Part shown: positions 34,848 to 46,084 of the stretch, in pieces
Position numbering within the stretch: position 1 is the stretch's first letter
Layout: the number at the start of each line of letters is the position of its first letter
NCBI RefSeq assembly: GCF_017562075.2
Contig: NC_054083.1
Coordinates: forward strand, 22,503,428-22,567,427
Length of the DNA: 64,000 nt
Origin: Anopheles merus
Taxonomy: Eukaryota; Arthropoda; Insecta; Diptera; Culicidae
Direction: 5' to 3'
Program-made: the position numbers and the translations under genes
Notes under the pieces: model-generated
Told to the model about the DNA's origin: nothing
The model's database searches: none
What the model saw: only the letters and a program-made list of their open reading frames with translations

Positions 34848-37499
34848 CTTTGACAGCGCCGAATTGATAATGCTTTGCTGGTCCTGAAGTGTATCCACGT
34901 GCGCCCCAGCTTGTGAGAGCAGATGAGGTTATTCATCAGCATCTCTTTCAAGGTGTTAACCTCGAACTGTCTCCCACACAACCTCTGCTCCCCCCCATTA
35001 TTGAAGCCCTTTTCACACACGTGTACCGTGCCCACCAGCGCAGATCAAACAAAACAAAATGAAAAAAAACCTCTTCCACTATAACCTCACTGGACCGTGA
35101 ATGTGAGAACGAGAGGTGGTGGTGGTGTCCGCACCACCTACTAAAGTAATGTGTTTGCTTTGTTTGATAGAAGGGGAGCGGGAAGAGGAAGGGGGTGGGT
35201 TGTCTTTGGGGTTGGTTCCGACACGAATTTTACACACCGCGGCTGTTTGCACAGCTCGTCCGTCTAGCGATCGTCTCGTCTAGATCGATGGGTTTTAGGG
35301 GTGTGATCGCGCACAGTGTGTGGCGGTGTTGCGGGTGAGGAGGTCGAGTTGTTAAGGTGGTGGTGGTCCAGTAAGGGGGGGGGGGGGTGACACGTTCGGA
35401 ACAAAACTTGCACCACACAGCACACATGGAATCTTGGGAAGCAACTCATTAACTCATTCCTTAAGGAATGCACACACACACACACATACTTTCCCATGTG
35501 GAGACGACATGACACCGACGACCGACACTGCCGGCTTGAGGTGTCATGCCACTGCCGGTCCATTGCTTGAGGTTTATATTTCATCGTGCCCGAGACAATA
35601 AATAAAACTATATTTAGATAGCTGTTGCGGATTCCGATCGTGCGCGACCTTGTTTCTTCCCTCCCCCCCGCCCCATCGGACACGGGGCTCGTCCACTTTT
35701 TACAGTACCGCCCTCCTTTTTCCTACCCCAACGTGTGTAATGTCGGTTTTTATTCCCTTCCCTATCGTGATAGGTTTGTTGGGCTCGCTGGTATATTGGG
35801 GGATAGAGAGAGAGAGAGAGAGAGAAACTTTGTGTTGGAAAATCTTGCTCGCCCACCACAACATATGGATGTCGATTAGAGGCTTGGTGCAAATTATGGG
35901 CGGGTGATGTGTGCTGATAATCGATTGTTTGTGGTGACCACTGGTGTGTCCGGCAGGTGACACAGAACGCACTCAGTCTCCTTGAAGAAAGAGAGGGAGA
36001 GAGAGAGAAAGAGCCCCCAAAAGAGCGGAAATGATTAACATTGATGGAAAGATCTTTAATTAGATCGACAATTCGTTGCTCTTGCTGTTCGATCCGGTTC
36101 GAAGGACCAATATTGAAAAGAGTTGATGGTTGACACCATGTCATTAAACCCTGAACAGCTTCGACATTTTTGCGCAATGGCGTTGTCTCTCCGTTGCCAA
36201 ATTGCGAAAGGGTGTGTGAGTCGAAAAGAAGAGTGTGGATTGGGAGAATAGGAAGAGAGAGAGAAGGAGAAGGAACCAAGCAGTCTGCTTTCCCGTTCCA
36301 TTATCGCACCCTCTGTTTGCGATGGGTGTGAAAAGCCAATTTTTTGATAGCGATAATCAATAAAGTAAAATCTATTAACATTCGAGGCAACCATCGCCCT
36401 CCCCCCCTCCCCACACCGATTGGGTGGCCAAATGGGGTGGTAAGTGTGAAGGGGTGTGTCAGGAGTGTATGCATGCGATCCCGTGTTCCTGTTTTATATT
36501 ACCCCGTGAGCTCACTTCAGGGCACCATGCAGCCACTTTTGCCCCGAAATAGCCCCGAAATAGTCCCGCTGGCCGGCCGCAGTAGTATATTGATTGCTAA
36601 TTTTGTCGTGCTGGTGTTATGTACACACCCGGTGATGAAGGTGGAGGAGCAATAGTCGGATGATTTGTACGCAAAAAAGGGTGTGAAGTACCTGGAGGAA
36701 AGAAAAAAAAACGAAGACGTCTGTGCAAATCCTTTCCCTGTGCTTTTTTTGCGTCTAACCGGAGAGAGGACAGGAAGGCATCATCGGATGATGATGATTC
36801 CATTGTAAATGAGACACGGTTCCGTTTTTAGCGTGTGCAACCGGCGATGCTAAATGGCTCCGGCGGTTGGTGGGAATAAAAATTAGGTCGATTAGGTCGA
36901 CCTTTCCCCGGTGCATGAATGCTTTGTTTAAAGCATTAAGTGTGTATTTATTCTATTATGGCAAGTTATTATAGCCTCTACCGCGGTTCTTGATAAGATC
37001 GTGTGTGCTTTTTTTCTAGAGCGTCAGCGTCTATTGCGCCGTTTAAGCGTGTTTATTTTAAAGGCAGAGATTTGAAGGAACTGCGTACGTGAGGATTTCG
37101 ATGGGTGTTAAATATTTACGTTTAATAACATTTGAAAGTGAAGCAATCCTTCGAGACACGCGATATGCTTTGTTATGCTAAGAGGTTTAGAAATTCCAAT
37201 ACAATGTCTAAACAACTAATCAGATGCGACACAAAGGATTGACCGAAATAGCTTATCATTAGATTAAGGGGTTTTTGTATTTTCGCATTTAACATTGATC
37301 ATATTATTGGCATGCAAAAAAGGCATGTTCAGTGCTGAGGATTGGTAAGCTTAGAATGTATGGCATTTTTGTAACCAATAGTTAATTTGGCCATGTAACC
37401 TAATTCAAGTTATATCAACCTCTGAATCAAAGGGTCACGCTATGAGAAATTAATGTTTAATCTTCACCGGTCTTCGAACTGATCACGGAACTATGGATT

Positions 37500-38060
37500 T
37501 GTATTTAAACCCGTTCCGTATTTGAAAATGATACTAAATCCTTAACGGTCCTGGAAGTGATACTGAACTCCAATCGCTCCTATACCGGTCCTGGAACTCA
37601 TGCCTAATCCATACCAGGATCTGGAAATGATTTTGAATCCATTCCGATTTTGGAATTGATACTTAACCTATACCGACCCTAGAACAGATCCTGAACCCAT
37701 ACTGTTCCTGGAACTAGCACTGAACCCATACCGGTTCTTGTATAGGTCAATGATGCTGAAACCCATGCAGGCACTGGAAGTAATGTTGAATCCAAACTGG
37801 ATGTGAAACTGTATCTATTATCATAAAGAATCTAGATCTGATATCGAACCCTTACCGGTTCAATCACCGAATCCATATCTGATCTGGATCTGATACTGAT
37901 CCCATACCAAGCCTGGAACTCATATTGATTCCGTTTCGGTCTTGGATGTGATATTGAAACCTGTTTCGGCCCTGGAATTGATGCAGAACCCATTCTAGTC
38001 CTTAAAGTGATTGTGAACCTAATGCCAGTGCTGGAATTGATATTCCTCATATACAGTCCT
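37500..38060. repeat. Degenerate 29-30-bp minisatellite
   Basis: About 15 head-to-tail units of the form CGGTCCTGGAACTGATACTG followed by AACCCATAC. Several consecutive units between about 37590 and 37730 are 29 or 30 bp long. Units differ at roughly a quarter of positions. Confidence 0.75.
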
Positions 38061-40395
38061 CATATAGATGTTCTCAACATTTCCTAGAACCATTACAGTT
38101 TCCTATTCTGATCCAACAACTGACCCTAGTTACCATACTGCTCCACGACACGTACATTCCCGTCAGTTTTTAGAAATGTTGCGCTCAATTTGTTTAGGAA
38201 TTCGTTCCAAAATAATAAAAAATATACTGGACCACTTCATGATCATATCATCACTCGTACGTACCTGCTCAACCGGGTGGGTTGAGACCCGGATGTTAGT
38301 GAACATACGATCCTCTTCTATCGTTTCTGTATATGTGTGGTTGTGCACGTGTGTGTGTTCTTATGTAGGGGACTTTGCCGAATCCGCTTGATATGCAGGG
38401 CCTGGTGGTGTGCCATTGCTAATCGCGCGATAGGATTTGATTCGCGTTTTCGACATTTTGCAAATTCATCACAATCGTGTGGTGATGGTTTTTGTTTTTT
38501 CCCCCTGCCCTACACAGACACACACACACACCCCGGTTGCAGCAGCACAATTAGCTGCGCTGCGAAGTGTCCGATAATCAGTTTGCAAATACACACAACA
38601 AAAAAGGAAATTGGAAGAAACTGTTCGGTTGGGTTAATGAAACGTGTGGGGACAGTCGAGCGTTGAGTGCGTCAGGGTTTTCGTGCACGAACGTCGTCGT
38701 CGTCTTCGTTGTGCGTTGATAAGGACTTAAGACCGTCGTTTCAATTGCACTGAGGAAGAAGAACCAGCCGCGGCAGCAGGGGCTCCTTCTCAGCTCCATT
38801 AATCTTTCTCTTGCCCGCTCGGTCGCTTACTCTTTCTCTCTCTCTCTCTCTCTCTGCCTCCCTTTGGTGGCCCGGTTTTCTTTGGCGGCCAAAAAGTCTC
38901 GTGTGTCGTAAAACGGAATTACGCGAAGATAATCGCAATCGCGCACACCGCAGAAGAAGAACGCGCGAGCAAGAAAGTTGTGATTCCGTTCCCCTCCGAT
39001 GTGTCAAATGTCAAGGTAAAAGGTGTTTGCGGTAGAAGATTAATGCTGTATTAGAGTGAAGCCGGTCCGTTCGCCACCCCTCTCTCGGCAGTGTGCTGTG
39101 AGCTAATGTGCTGTGCGTGTTTTTTTCTTCTTCAAATGCTGATTGTTTGTGCCAACTATGCGTAAATCACAAAGTGCGAGCAAAGTTGCGTTTTTTTTAA
39201 GTAGAATTCCCCAACCTGTGTACATTAGCCGTGTGCATCGAACATTAAGTAATCTAAAGTAACGAACACCGACTCACTACACAATACCTCCCACTGGCTA
39301 CGGATAGGTGATTAGGAGCTTGTGGCTTAGATTAGGATCAGTGCATAATTTTACTGCCTCTACCCGCTTTTGAATAGTTCGATTGTGTTGATTAGCGGTG
39401 GAAAACAACAACAAAATCATCCCTGCCGACAAAACAATATGCAAGTAGCGTGAGGGGTCGGTTAATGATCGACTATCATCGTGCATTTAACAAGTGAAGA
39501 TCCTTTCGAGATGAGAGTATGTTTATGGAACATTTCTCATCTCAATCATTTTGATAATAATGCCTTGATTTCTGTTCTAAATGTGAACCAAATCTATCTT
39601 GAAAAGATCCGTTTCGACTCGTTTTTTTAAATTAATTCTGCTACTGCATGTGCGCGAACTTGAACGATCCTGCTTGTTGTCGCCCGGGGGTTCGAATAGA
39701 AGTCTCCCGGTAGTCTGCTGCATCGGTAAAACGATTCGGCGGGGAGTCGCCGGTCTGTGATAAAGACCAAACCCATTCAACAAGTCTGTCAAGCGACACA
39801 AAAAAGGGAAAGGGTTTTTTGATAAGAAACGAAGATATGTGGGGACGAAAGGAGGGTGTTGTTGTGGGAAGGAAAGTGAAGCTGTTTGAAGTTTGATGAT
39901 ACGAAAGATAAGCATTAGTCGGCGCGAACTTATCAGCTTCATGTGTGTGTGTGTCTTTAAACGTGGTATAGGGAGGTGATAGGACCACCACAGACAATTA
40001 GGTAGGTTGAGGGGTAGCGAGAGAGGATTTTTTACCGCAGAGCAGCAGCGTGGTTTTGTCCACTCTGTGTGGGGCTCTGCTCCGCTTTGTCCTTATCGTG
40101 TTGGTATCAGGGTTCGTCACTCGCTGTCTATCGTTCGTACGCGCTTGATGGGTTTTGGGGGGCTGGGGGACGTATGTAGATATCGAGTGGAAACACTGAT
40201 GCCCAGGTAGTGTGTGTGTGCGGCTGTGTCACAGCAAAGTCTACTACCTAGAACGTACAGTGGTGCGTGAAATTGTAGAACAGCTGGTGCTGTGGGGAAT
40301 TCTTTCTGCACAGACACTTTGTTTTATCAGGTGCGGCTGAGTAGTGCGATGATGATGCACCGTGCTGGAAATATGGCACCAAAACGCAGCAAAGA

Positions 40396-40686
40396 CATCC
40401 GCCTGCAGAGCCGTGCAAAAACGAGGGCAAGGACCTCTCGAGGTTATTCGAGGTGGCGAAGCTGCATAGCTTGCCACAAGGGAAAGTGTGTCTATTTGGA
40501 GAGTTATTTTTGGGAGTCCCAGTTGTTCAATTTGAACACAATTTTAACCACTGCTGGTGTGTTGCATTGTTCTGGAAGATCTTTATGCTTTTGGTCTCGA
40601 AAGGGCAGAACAAAATTCCAGAATTCAAGAGATCTTCTGGAAGAGATATTCCAGGATTGTTTGGTGCTACCGCTGAACTGGAATAG
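40396..40686 (+). other. Unidentified open frame in intron region
   Basis: A frame ending at TAG 40684-40686 includes AKLHSLPQGKVCLFGELFLG and IFMLLVSKGQNKIPEFKR. It reads more like protein than the nearby repeats but has no strong codon bias, and I recognise no family. An overlapping frame (40292-40702) is also open, which weakens the case. It may be a fragment of an old transposon. Confidence 0.2.
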
Positions 40687-42111
40687 GGTCCAACTGAATT
40701 GATTTTGCTTCAGCTACTAACTCATCTGACTCATCCTCCAATGGCCAAATGTACCTGTGCGTGGTGGCGAGTATTTCGTAAATAGCTCAAAATATATTCA
40801 TTAATTAAAAATTCATAGCGCTGACGGAGATAGAGATACCTACATACTCGTCAACCCTGCCGGCAGGACGACGATACGCACACACACACACACTCCCCTA
40901 TGAGCATAGTTTCACAATATTCAGCAATTATGCAGCAGCACCGTTCGTCGTCGTTGTCGTCTCCACATCGGTTGTCAAATGCTATGCCAAATGCGTTGTT
41001 CAACGAAGACGGACGACCACGATGGCGGCGCTTGGGGGAAAAGCATTGGAGTGTTGCGTTTAAAGCACCCATTCAGGCACGAACCAAAACCAGTAAAAAA
41101 AAGGGATAAATAGTCGCAATTTTCTTGTACACCAACAGAGCGCCAGGGTGGTGGGGTGCCAGATTGAGGGGAGGATGCCGCGGAGCCGGGGGTATATTGC
41201 GTCGTTCTTTTTTACAATACACACTCAACGAAAAAAAAAAGGCCAAACTCCGCGTGCTACGAGAATATATCACTGCTGCTGCCGGCCGGCTGGTTGGTCG
41301 GTCGGGTCTCCCCCCCTCCCTCGGTATATGTGTGACTGTGTGCTCGAGCCGGAATTGCGCGTCTTTCGGTTCTCGCTCACTTCCTTCCTTGGCGCGGCTC
41401 TCTAGAGCAGCTACACGGGTTGGGTGGATTCTAGAGTTGGAGTTTTGACCATTTGAAAATGATTTGATCCCAAAAGGAAGTCGAAAAGGGGCATAGTGCG
41501 GGCAGAGAAGAAGTCTGTATTAGTATGTGTGTATGGAGTGAGAATACGATTGCAGCCCAGATGCGCGCGCGTTAGCTCTCTGGTCTGTGGGGCACACGGT
41601 TCCTCATATTCGTCGCCGCCGCAATGTTTGTCATACAGGGGTTGTAGTAGGACCTTTCTAGAAGACTGACAGATGTTTTGGGGATTGCGTTGTGCCAGCC
41701 CCCTCCTCAATGGAAAAGCGTGTGAAAATGTTGTTATGATGTTTCTGCTTCTAAAAGGCGTTTTTGTCTGTGTGATGGCGATGATCACTTTATTGCGATT
41801 TATTTAATGTTTGGAATGTAAAATGGCCTCTATTTTTTTTGAACAGTTTGCTGTCATTGTGAAATGGGCTTATTTTGAAAAAAAAAGATATCTTATTTCA
41901 ATTTATATTTGCTTATATAAAAAGTGTGCACCTGTGCATACAATTGTAAAGCGCACTGTAATCGATGTTGTCCTATTACTTCTCCTACACACACCGCTCA
42001 TTCCTACTACACAGAGGTGTTGTGTGTGTTGATAAGCTGCAAAAGCTGCAGAGAGGAATCGCAAAAACAAAGCAAAAAAATTGGCTTTTTGTAGTTCTCT
42101 TTGTTGGTAGT

Positions 42112-42499
42112 AGTGATGTGCTTTTTCGAGTGCACCCACCCGGCTATCGTCGTTCGGAGTCGTCCGGAGTCGTCCGGAAACGCCCGGAGTCGTTCGGAGT
42201 CCTCAGGAGTAGTTCGGAGTCGTCCGGAGTCCTCCGATGTCGTTCGGAGTCACCCGGAGTCGTCTGGAGTCGGAGTCGTCTGGAGTCGGAGTCGTCTGGA
42301 GTCGGAGTCGGCCGATTCCGGTCGACTCCTATCGACTCTGGACGACTTCGAACTACTCCAGTCGACTCCAGACTCCACTCCGGGCCACTCAGACTCCAAA
42401 CGACTCCGGACGACTCCGGATTATGCTGGGTGGACCTACTATCCGGAGTCAGTTCCGAAATTATTCGGCTTAGAATTTTTGCCAACTTGACCCATCACT
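42112..42499. mobile_element. Foldback-like repeat island 3 (~10-bp units in inverted arms)
   Basis: Left arm (42150-42315): repeated GTCGTCCGGA-type units. Right arm (42320-42425): the inverted ACGACTCCGG/GTCGACTCCA type. Ends are AGTGATGTGC (left) and GCCAACTTGACCCATCACT (right). They match the ends of island 1 reversed, so both are copies of one element in opposite orientation. Confidence 0.78.
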
Positions 42500-44253
42500 A
42501 GTTAGTAGGCATTTTATTGCCACCATCATGCTCCCAGAGCCGAATAACTGAGGGCCACCGAATCTTGTACGCCTAAAAGCAGCACATCAAAAAGACCTCC
42601 CCAATCATCGGTTGAGACGGTCAAAGTGATAGTTGTTTTAAAGCATACAAAAAGATGAAAATTTCACCCGAAAAAGTTGTAAACAAAATTAAAATAAAAG
42701 CCTCGCTTTATTCCGTGAGGTCTCTGCAATATCTCCCTTTGGTTAAATCCCGACGCGTTGCGGGTTGAGATATTTCTGTCGGGTTGGATTTGCTTGTTCC
42801 ACCGGCCCGTTCCGAAAATGCGATCAAGTGTACAATGAATAATTATTACGTGCGCGTGGTTGCTGTTGTGTGGTTGTGGTGCATCGCCATGCATCGGCAG
42901 CAGTTGTATTGCACTACCGAGTGGTCGGCATGGAATGAATAGAAGAAGGGAAAGAATAAAAGAGAGAGAGAGATAGCAAAGGAAAAGGAAGGATCATCTT
43001 TATAACGGAAAAAGGCCCGGTGTACAAGAGGTATGAAGGGTAAACAGGGGACACAGGGGACAATAAAGCTGCTACACATATGATAATGATGGTGATGCTC
43101 TCGAGTTTTGATTGCACACGGCGTTTGTCGCGTAGCTCTTGGCAAGCGCTCACCATCCCCCTTGAAAGCGTTCTCGTTGTGCGTGGGCTGATAAAGCAGG
43201 TGAGGGTGGTGAGAAGGACGGGGGCGGTGTTGGGCTTTTATTTCTGTTGTCAATTAAAGCGGGCAAGATGGACCGATCCGAGCCGATGACGTACGTTTGG
43301 CGCGCGGATTCGGTTCCGTGATGCGCAAAGCGCGGACTCAGAATGTCAATCGGGGCAACATCTTCCATTCCTCTCCCCCTCCTCTCCCAAATGACGATCG
43401 ACAATGGTGATGATGGACCGAAATTGTGGGGTGAAACAATCAGCAGCGGTTGGTGGGTGGTGGTTGTGTAGTAAAACCCGCGTGTGCGTTCTTTTTTCCG
43501 TTCTGTTTCGAAGTTTCGATCAACGCAACAACGGAGGGGGAAGGGAAGGGGAGGGTCTCCTGATGAATGTTTACTGATCGTCTCCATGATTTGCCTGCGT
43601 TTGTGTGTGTGGCTGTGTGCTGCGTATAATTTATCGGTTCCAGTTCGGTGCGACTCGTATCTGTGTGTGTGTGTGTATGTGGAATAAATAACGTTTCCAG
43701 CCATGCTCGCGCTTCCCATGCTGGGCAGGAGAATGTGTACCATTATTCAACCGTCCAAAGCGGGGGGAGTTGTGTGTGTGTTGTGCCTCTAACACACAGT
43801 TGTGTGGCGAGAAGTTGTGAGGAAGTAGGTGGGTGGAGGCAATGATACACGGGGCTTTTGTTGCTGTTGAGAAGGAAGATAATAGCAATTGTTTTGATAA
43901 ACAACAAATTAAGCAAATCTAGCTGAAGCCTGGATTATAATTTGCAAGAAAATAGCAACGATTTATGGTAGAATGAATTTGAAACGTTCGTTTTTTTTTT
44001 GCTAGGAATGTGTACCGTGCACTATGATTCACTTTGTGTTTGCTGTCCATGGACAAATTTATAAACTGTCTCGTTTTGTTTGTGTAAATAAAAAAAAGGT
44101 ATCAACATTTTGGAAGAGTTGTACAAATAAACATTTGATTGTTTATTTATTTTACGTCGACAGCCGTTCTTTTTTCTACTCAAAGCAATGCCTCAATTCA
44201 ATGCCTTTTTTCTAATGTCTCTTCTTTCCCGTCTTTCCATTGGTCTATTGTAG

Positions 44254-46084
44254 CAATGCATCGGTCGGGCTGGATGCAGCCTTCACACCACGGCAACCCT
44301 GTCACCAGTGTAAACGGTAAACGGTTTGCGAAGCAGCGGAACGCTGGTAGTGCCATCAACACCACCACCACCACTATCCTCGGTAGCAGCTACTACGAGG
44401 CGGCCACAGCAATCACCAACACCACTATCTGTCCAACGGCCGCCACTGTCGCCGTCAACGCAGCCGCCATCCACGACGATGATGCATCGCAAGAAGCGAA
44501 AGTGTAAACTTTCCTCGTGAACAACTTATATGTGTGCCTTATCTCATTGCTAAAAAAACACACCCACACACTCCCACAAACTCATACAAGCTATAACAAC
44601 ACGTCGAGTGTCCTGTTAATCCTGGGACGAGTTAAAACCGAACGCGCACAACATACACCCATACTTACCCTATCGTCAGGCGCAGCAACATCCGCAACAT
44701 TGAACCAGTCTGCAAACAAAACTACAGAAGAAAAAACAACCATCCAGTTTTCATCAACAACCAACTACTCCTTGCTACAGTCCTTCCAGAACTGTGGATA
44801 GTTGTAAAACCCAACTCCAGAGCCAAGGCGAAGAGAGAAAGAGAGAGCGAAAGGAAGAAAGGCAGAAACAATCAACCACAACCACCGGCCAGTCAATCAA
44901 TCACCGCAAGCGCGTCCTAGCGGGACGAATCAGGATCGGATCGGTCGGGGGGTAACAGGAAGGATAAAGAATAGAAAGTACGACGAAACGCGCGCATTCT
45001 TTCCTCCCATTATACTCCAACGAAACTGCACACCTTTCCGCTCGGTGTGCATCATCATCGCCCTGGTGTCCTGTTGCGGTGTGTCCTGGACTCTCCGGAT
45101 TTATATACAAATTTACATTTGTAGTTTTATATTTTAAACAAAATCTAAACCTTAACACACACGACGCCACTCGACGCTTCTCGAGCCCAGTGCAAATCTT
45201 GCTGTGAACGCGTGTCTGCGTGTGCGTGCGTATCCTTTCACGCGCACCGGAAGGAAGCAATCAATTAGGCGGTGGGGACAGGTTTCGGCTGCTCCAGGCT
45301 ACTTGTGCAGTGTGTTTGTCTATACAGAAGTACAACGAATTTCGAATTTGGACGTGTGAAGCGCAGCACAACACCACCCCCCTGTTGGAGTAGAGCGTAA
45401 CGTTTGGAAGAAGGAAGAGCAAGAGATACGGTGGAAATAGCGTGAGAAGGAGGAGAAGAGAGCGCATACAAATAATAATAATAATAATAATATTAACCCG
45501 GTAGTACAACAAACGCTTGTCGTAGACAGGTGTGATTAGTTTGTAAAACGTAAAAAAAGCAACTCAAGCAGATTATATTCACATCGCCATACGATTAAGA
45601 ACGAGAGAGCGAGAGGGGGATCGAATCCTCGAAGGAAAAATCTACAAAGATAAGGAACGCACGAAGAAGTAGGAGAAGAGGATCACAGCCTTCCGGTCCT
45701 TTTGCTGTAAGACAGTAAGCAAGTGGAAGAGGACGAAGAGAACGAAGAGAGAGAGAGAGCAAGAGGATCCTAATACACTTCCACCGTGGTTGTAACCGCC
45801 GTTAGCCCCTGTCTGGAACGTTTTTTTTTTGTTACGTGCTTCCTGTACTTTCTTCTGCCGTCGTTCCCCGAGGGTCGTTCATTGTACATGCGTGCATGAA
45901 CGGTGCATCAAGCGACGAGTACTCTGGTGCTGCTGCATGCGACGTCGTGGGCCGTACTCACTGGCCCCAGTAGCAGCGGCGGAAGTGTTTGCATAGCAGA
46001 GGAAACGAACGGGAAACGACCGTAGGAGGGGACATCACGAGAGACACCATACACACACACGACGGGGTGCGGTGGAGTGTAGTA
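44254..46084 (+). other. Probable 5' UTR exon of the PI3K regulatory gene
   Basis: An acceptor at 44252-44253 (CATTGGTCTATTGTAG) is followed by a stretch without a convincing intron up to the p85 start codon. It contains an 83-codon upstream frame (44256-44507), CAC/CAG-rich and AGAGAG-rich DNA, and GA-rich segments near 45600-45770. Further splicing inside it cannot be excluded. Confidence 0.45.
44256..44507 (+). CDS. Possible upstream or small open reading frame, 83 codons
   Basis: Begins MHRSGWMQPSHHGNPVTSVN right after the acceptor at 44253 and ends DDDASQEAKV. By hand count about two thirds of its codons end in G or C, resembling the real coding exons and unlike the flanks. The middle is Thr/Ala-rich (INTTTTTILGSS, AATVAVNAAA). 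No family is recognised. It could be a translated upstream frame controlling p85, the last exon of a separate small gene whose first exon lies upstream, or chance in a CACCAC-rich stretch. Confidence 0.3.
   Translation: MHRSGWMQPSHHGNPVTSVNGKRFAKQRNAGSAINTTTTTILGSSYYEAATAITNTTICPTAATVAVNAAAIHDDDASQEAKV

Larger units (their letters stand above)
22889..44253. other. Probable large 5' intron region of the PI3K regulatory gene
   Basis: About 21 kb with no recognisable protein gene. It contains candidate leader exons (24619-24659, 32717-32845, one ending at a donor at 39014), many CT/GT microsatellites, a decayed reverse-transcriptase fragment, three hairpin-type repeat islands, and a 29-bp minisatellite at 37500-38060. 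Frames reading RERERE, SLSLSL or VCVCVC are simple repeats. Confidence 0.5.

Noticed and set aside
25453..42499. Proteins made of RPESSGVVRS or SESAPES repeats
   Set aside because: They arise because the ~10-bp units lack stops in some frames; inverted arms and shared ends show a repeat element, not a gene.
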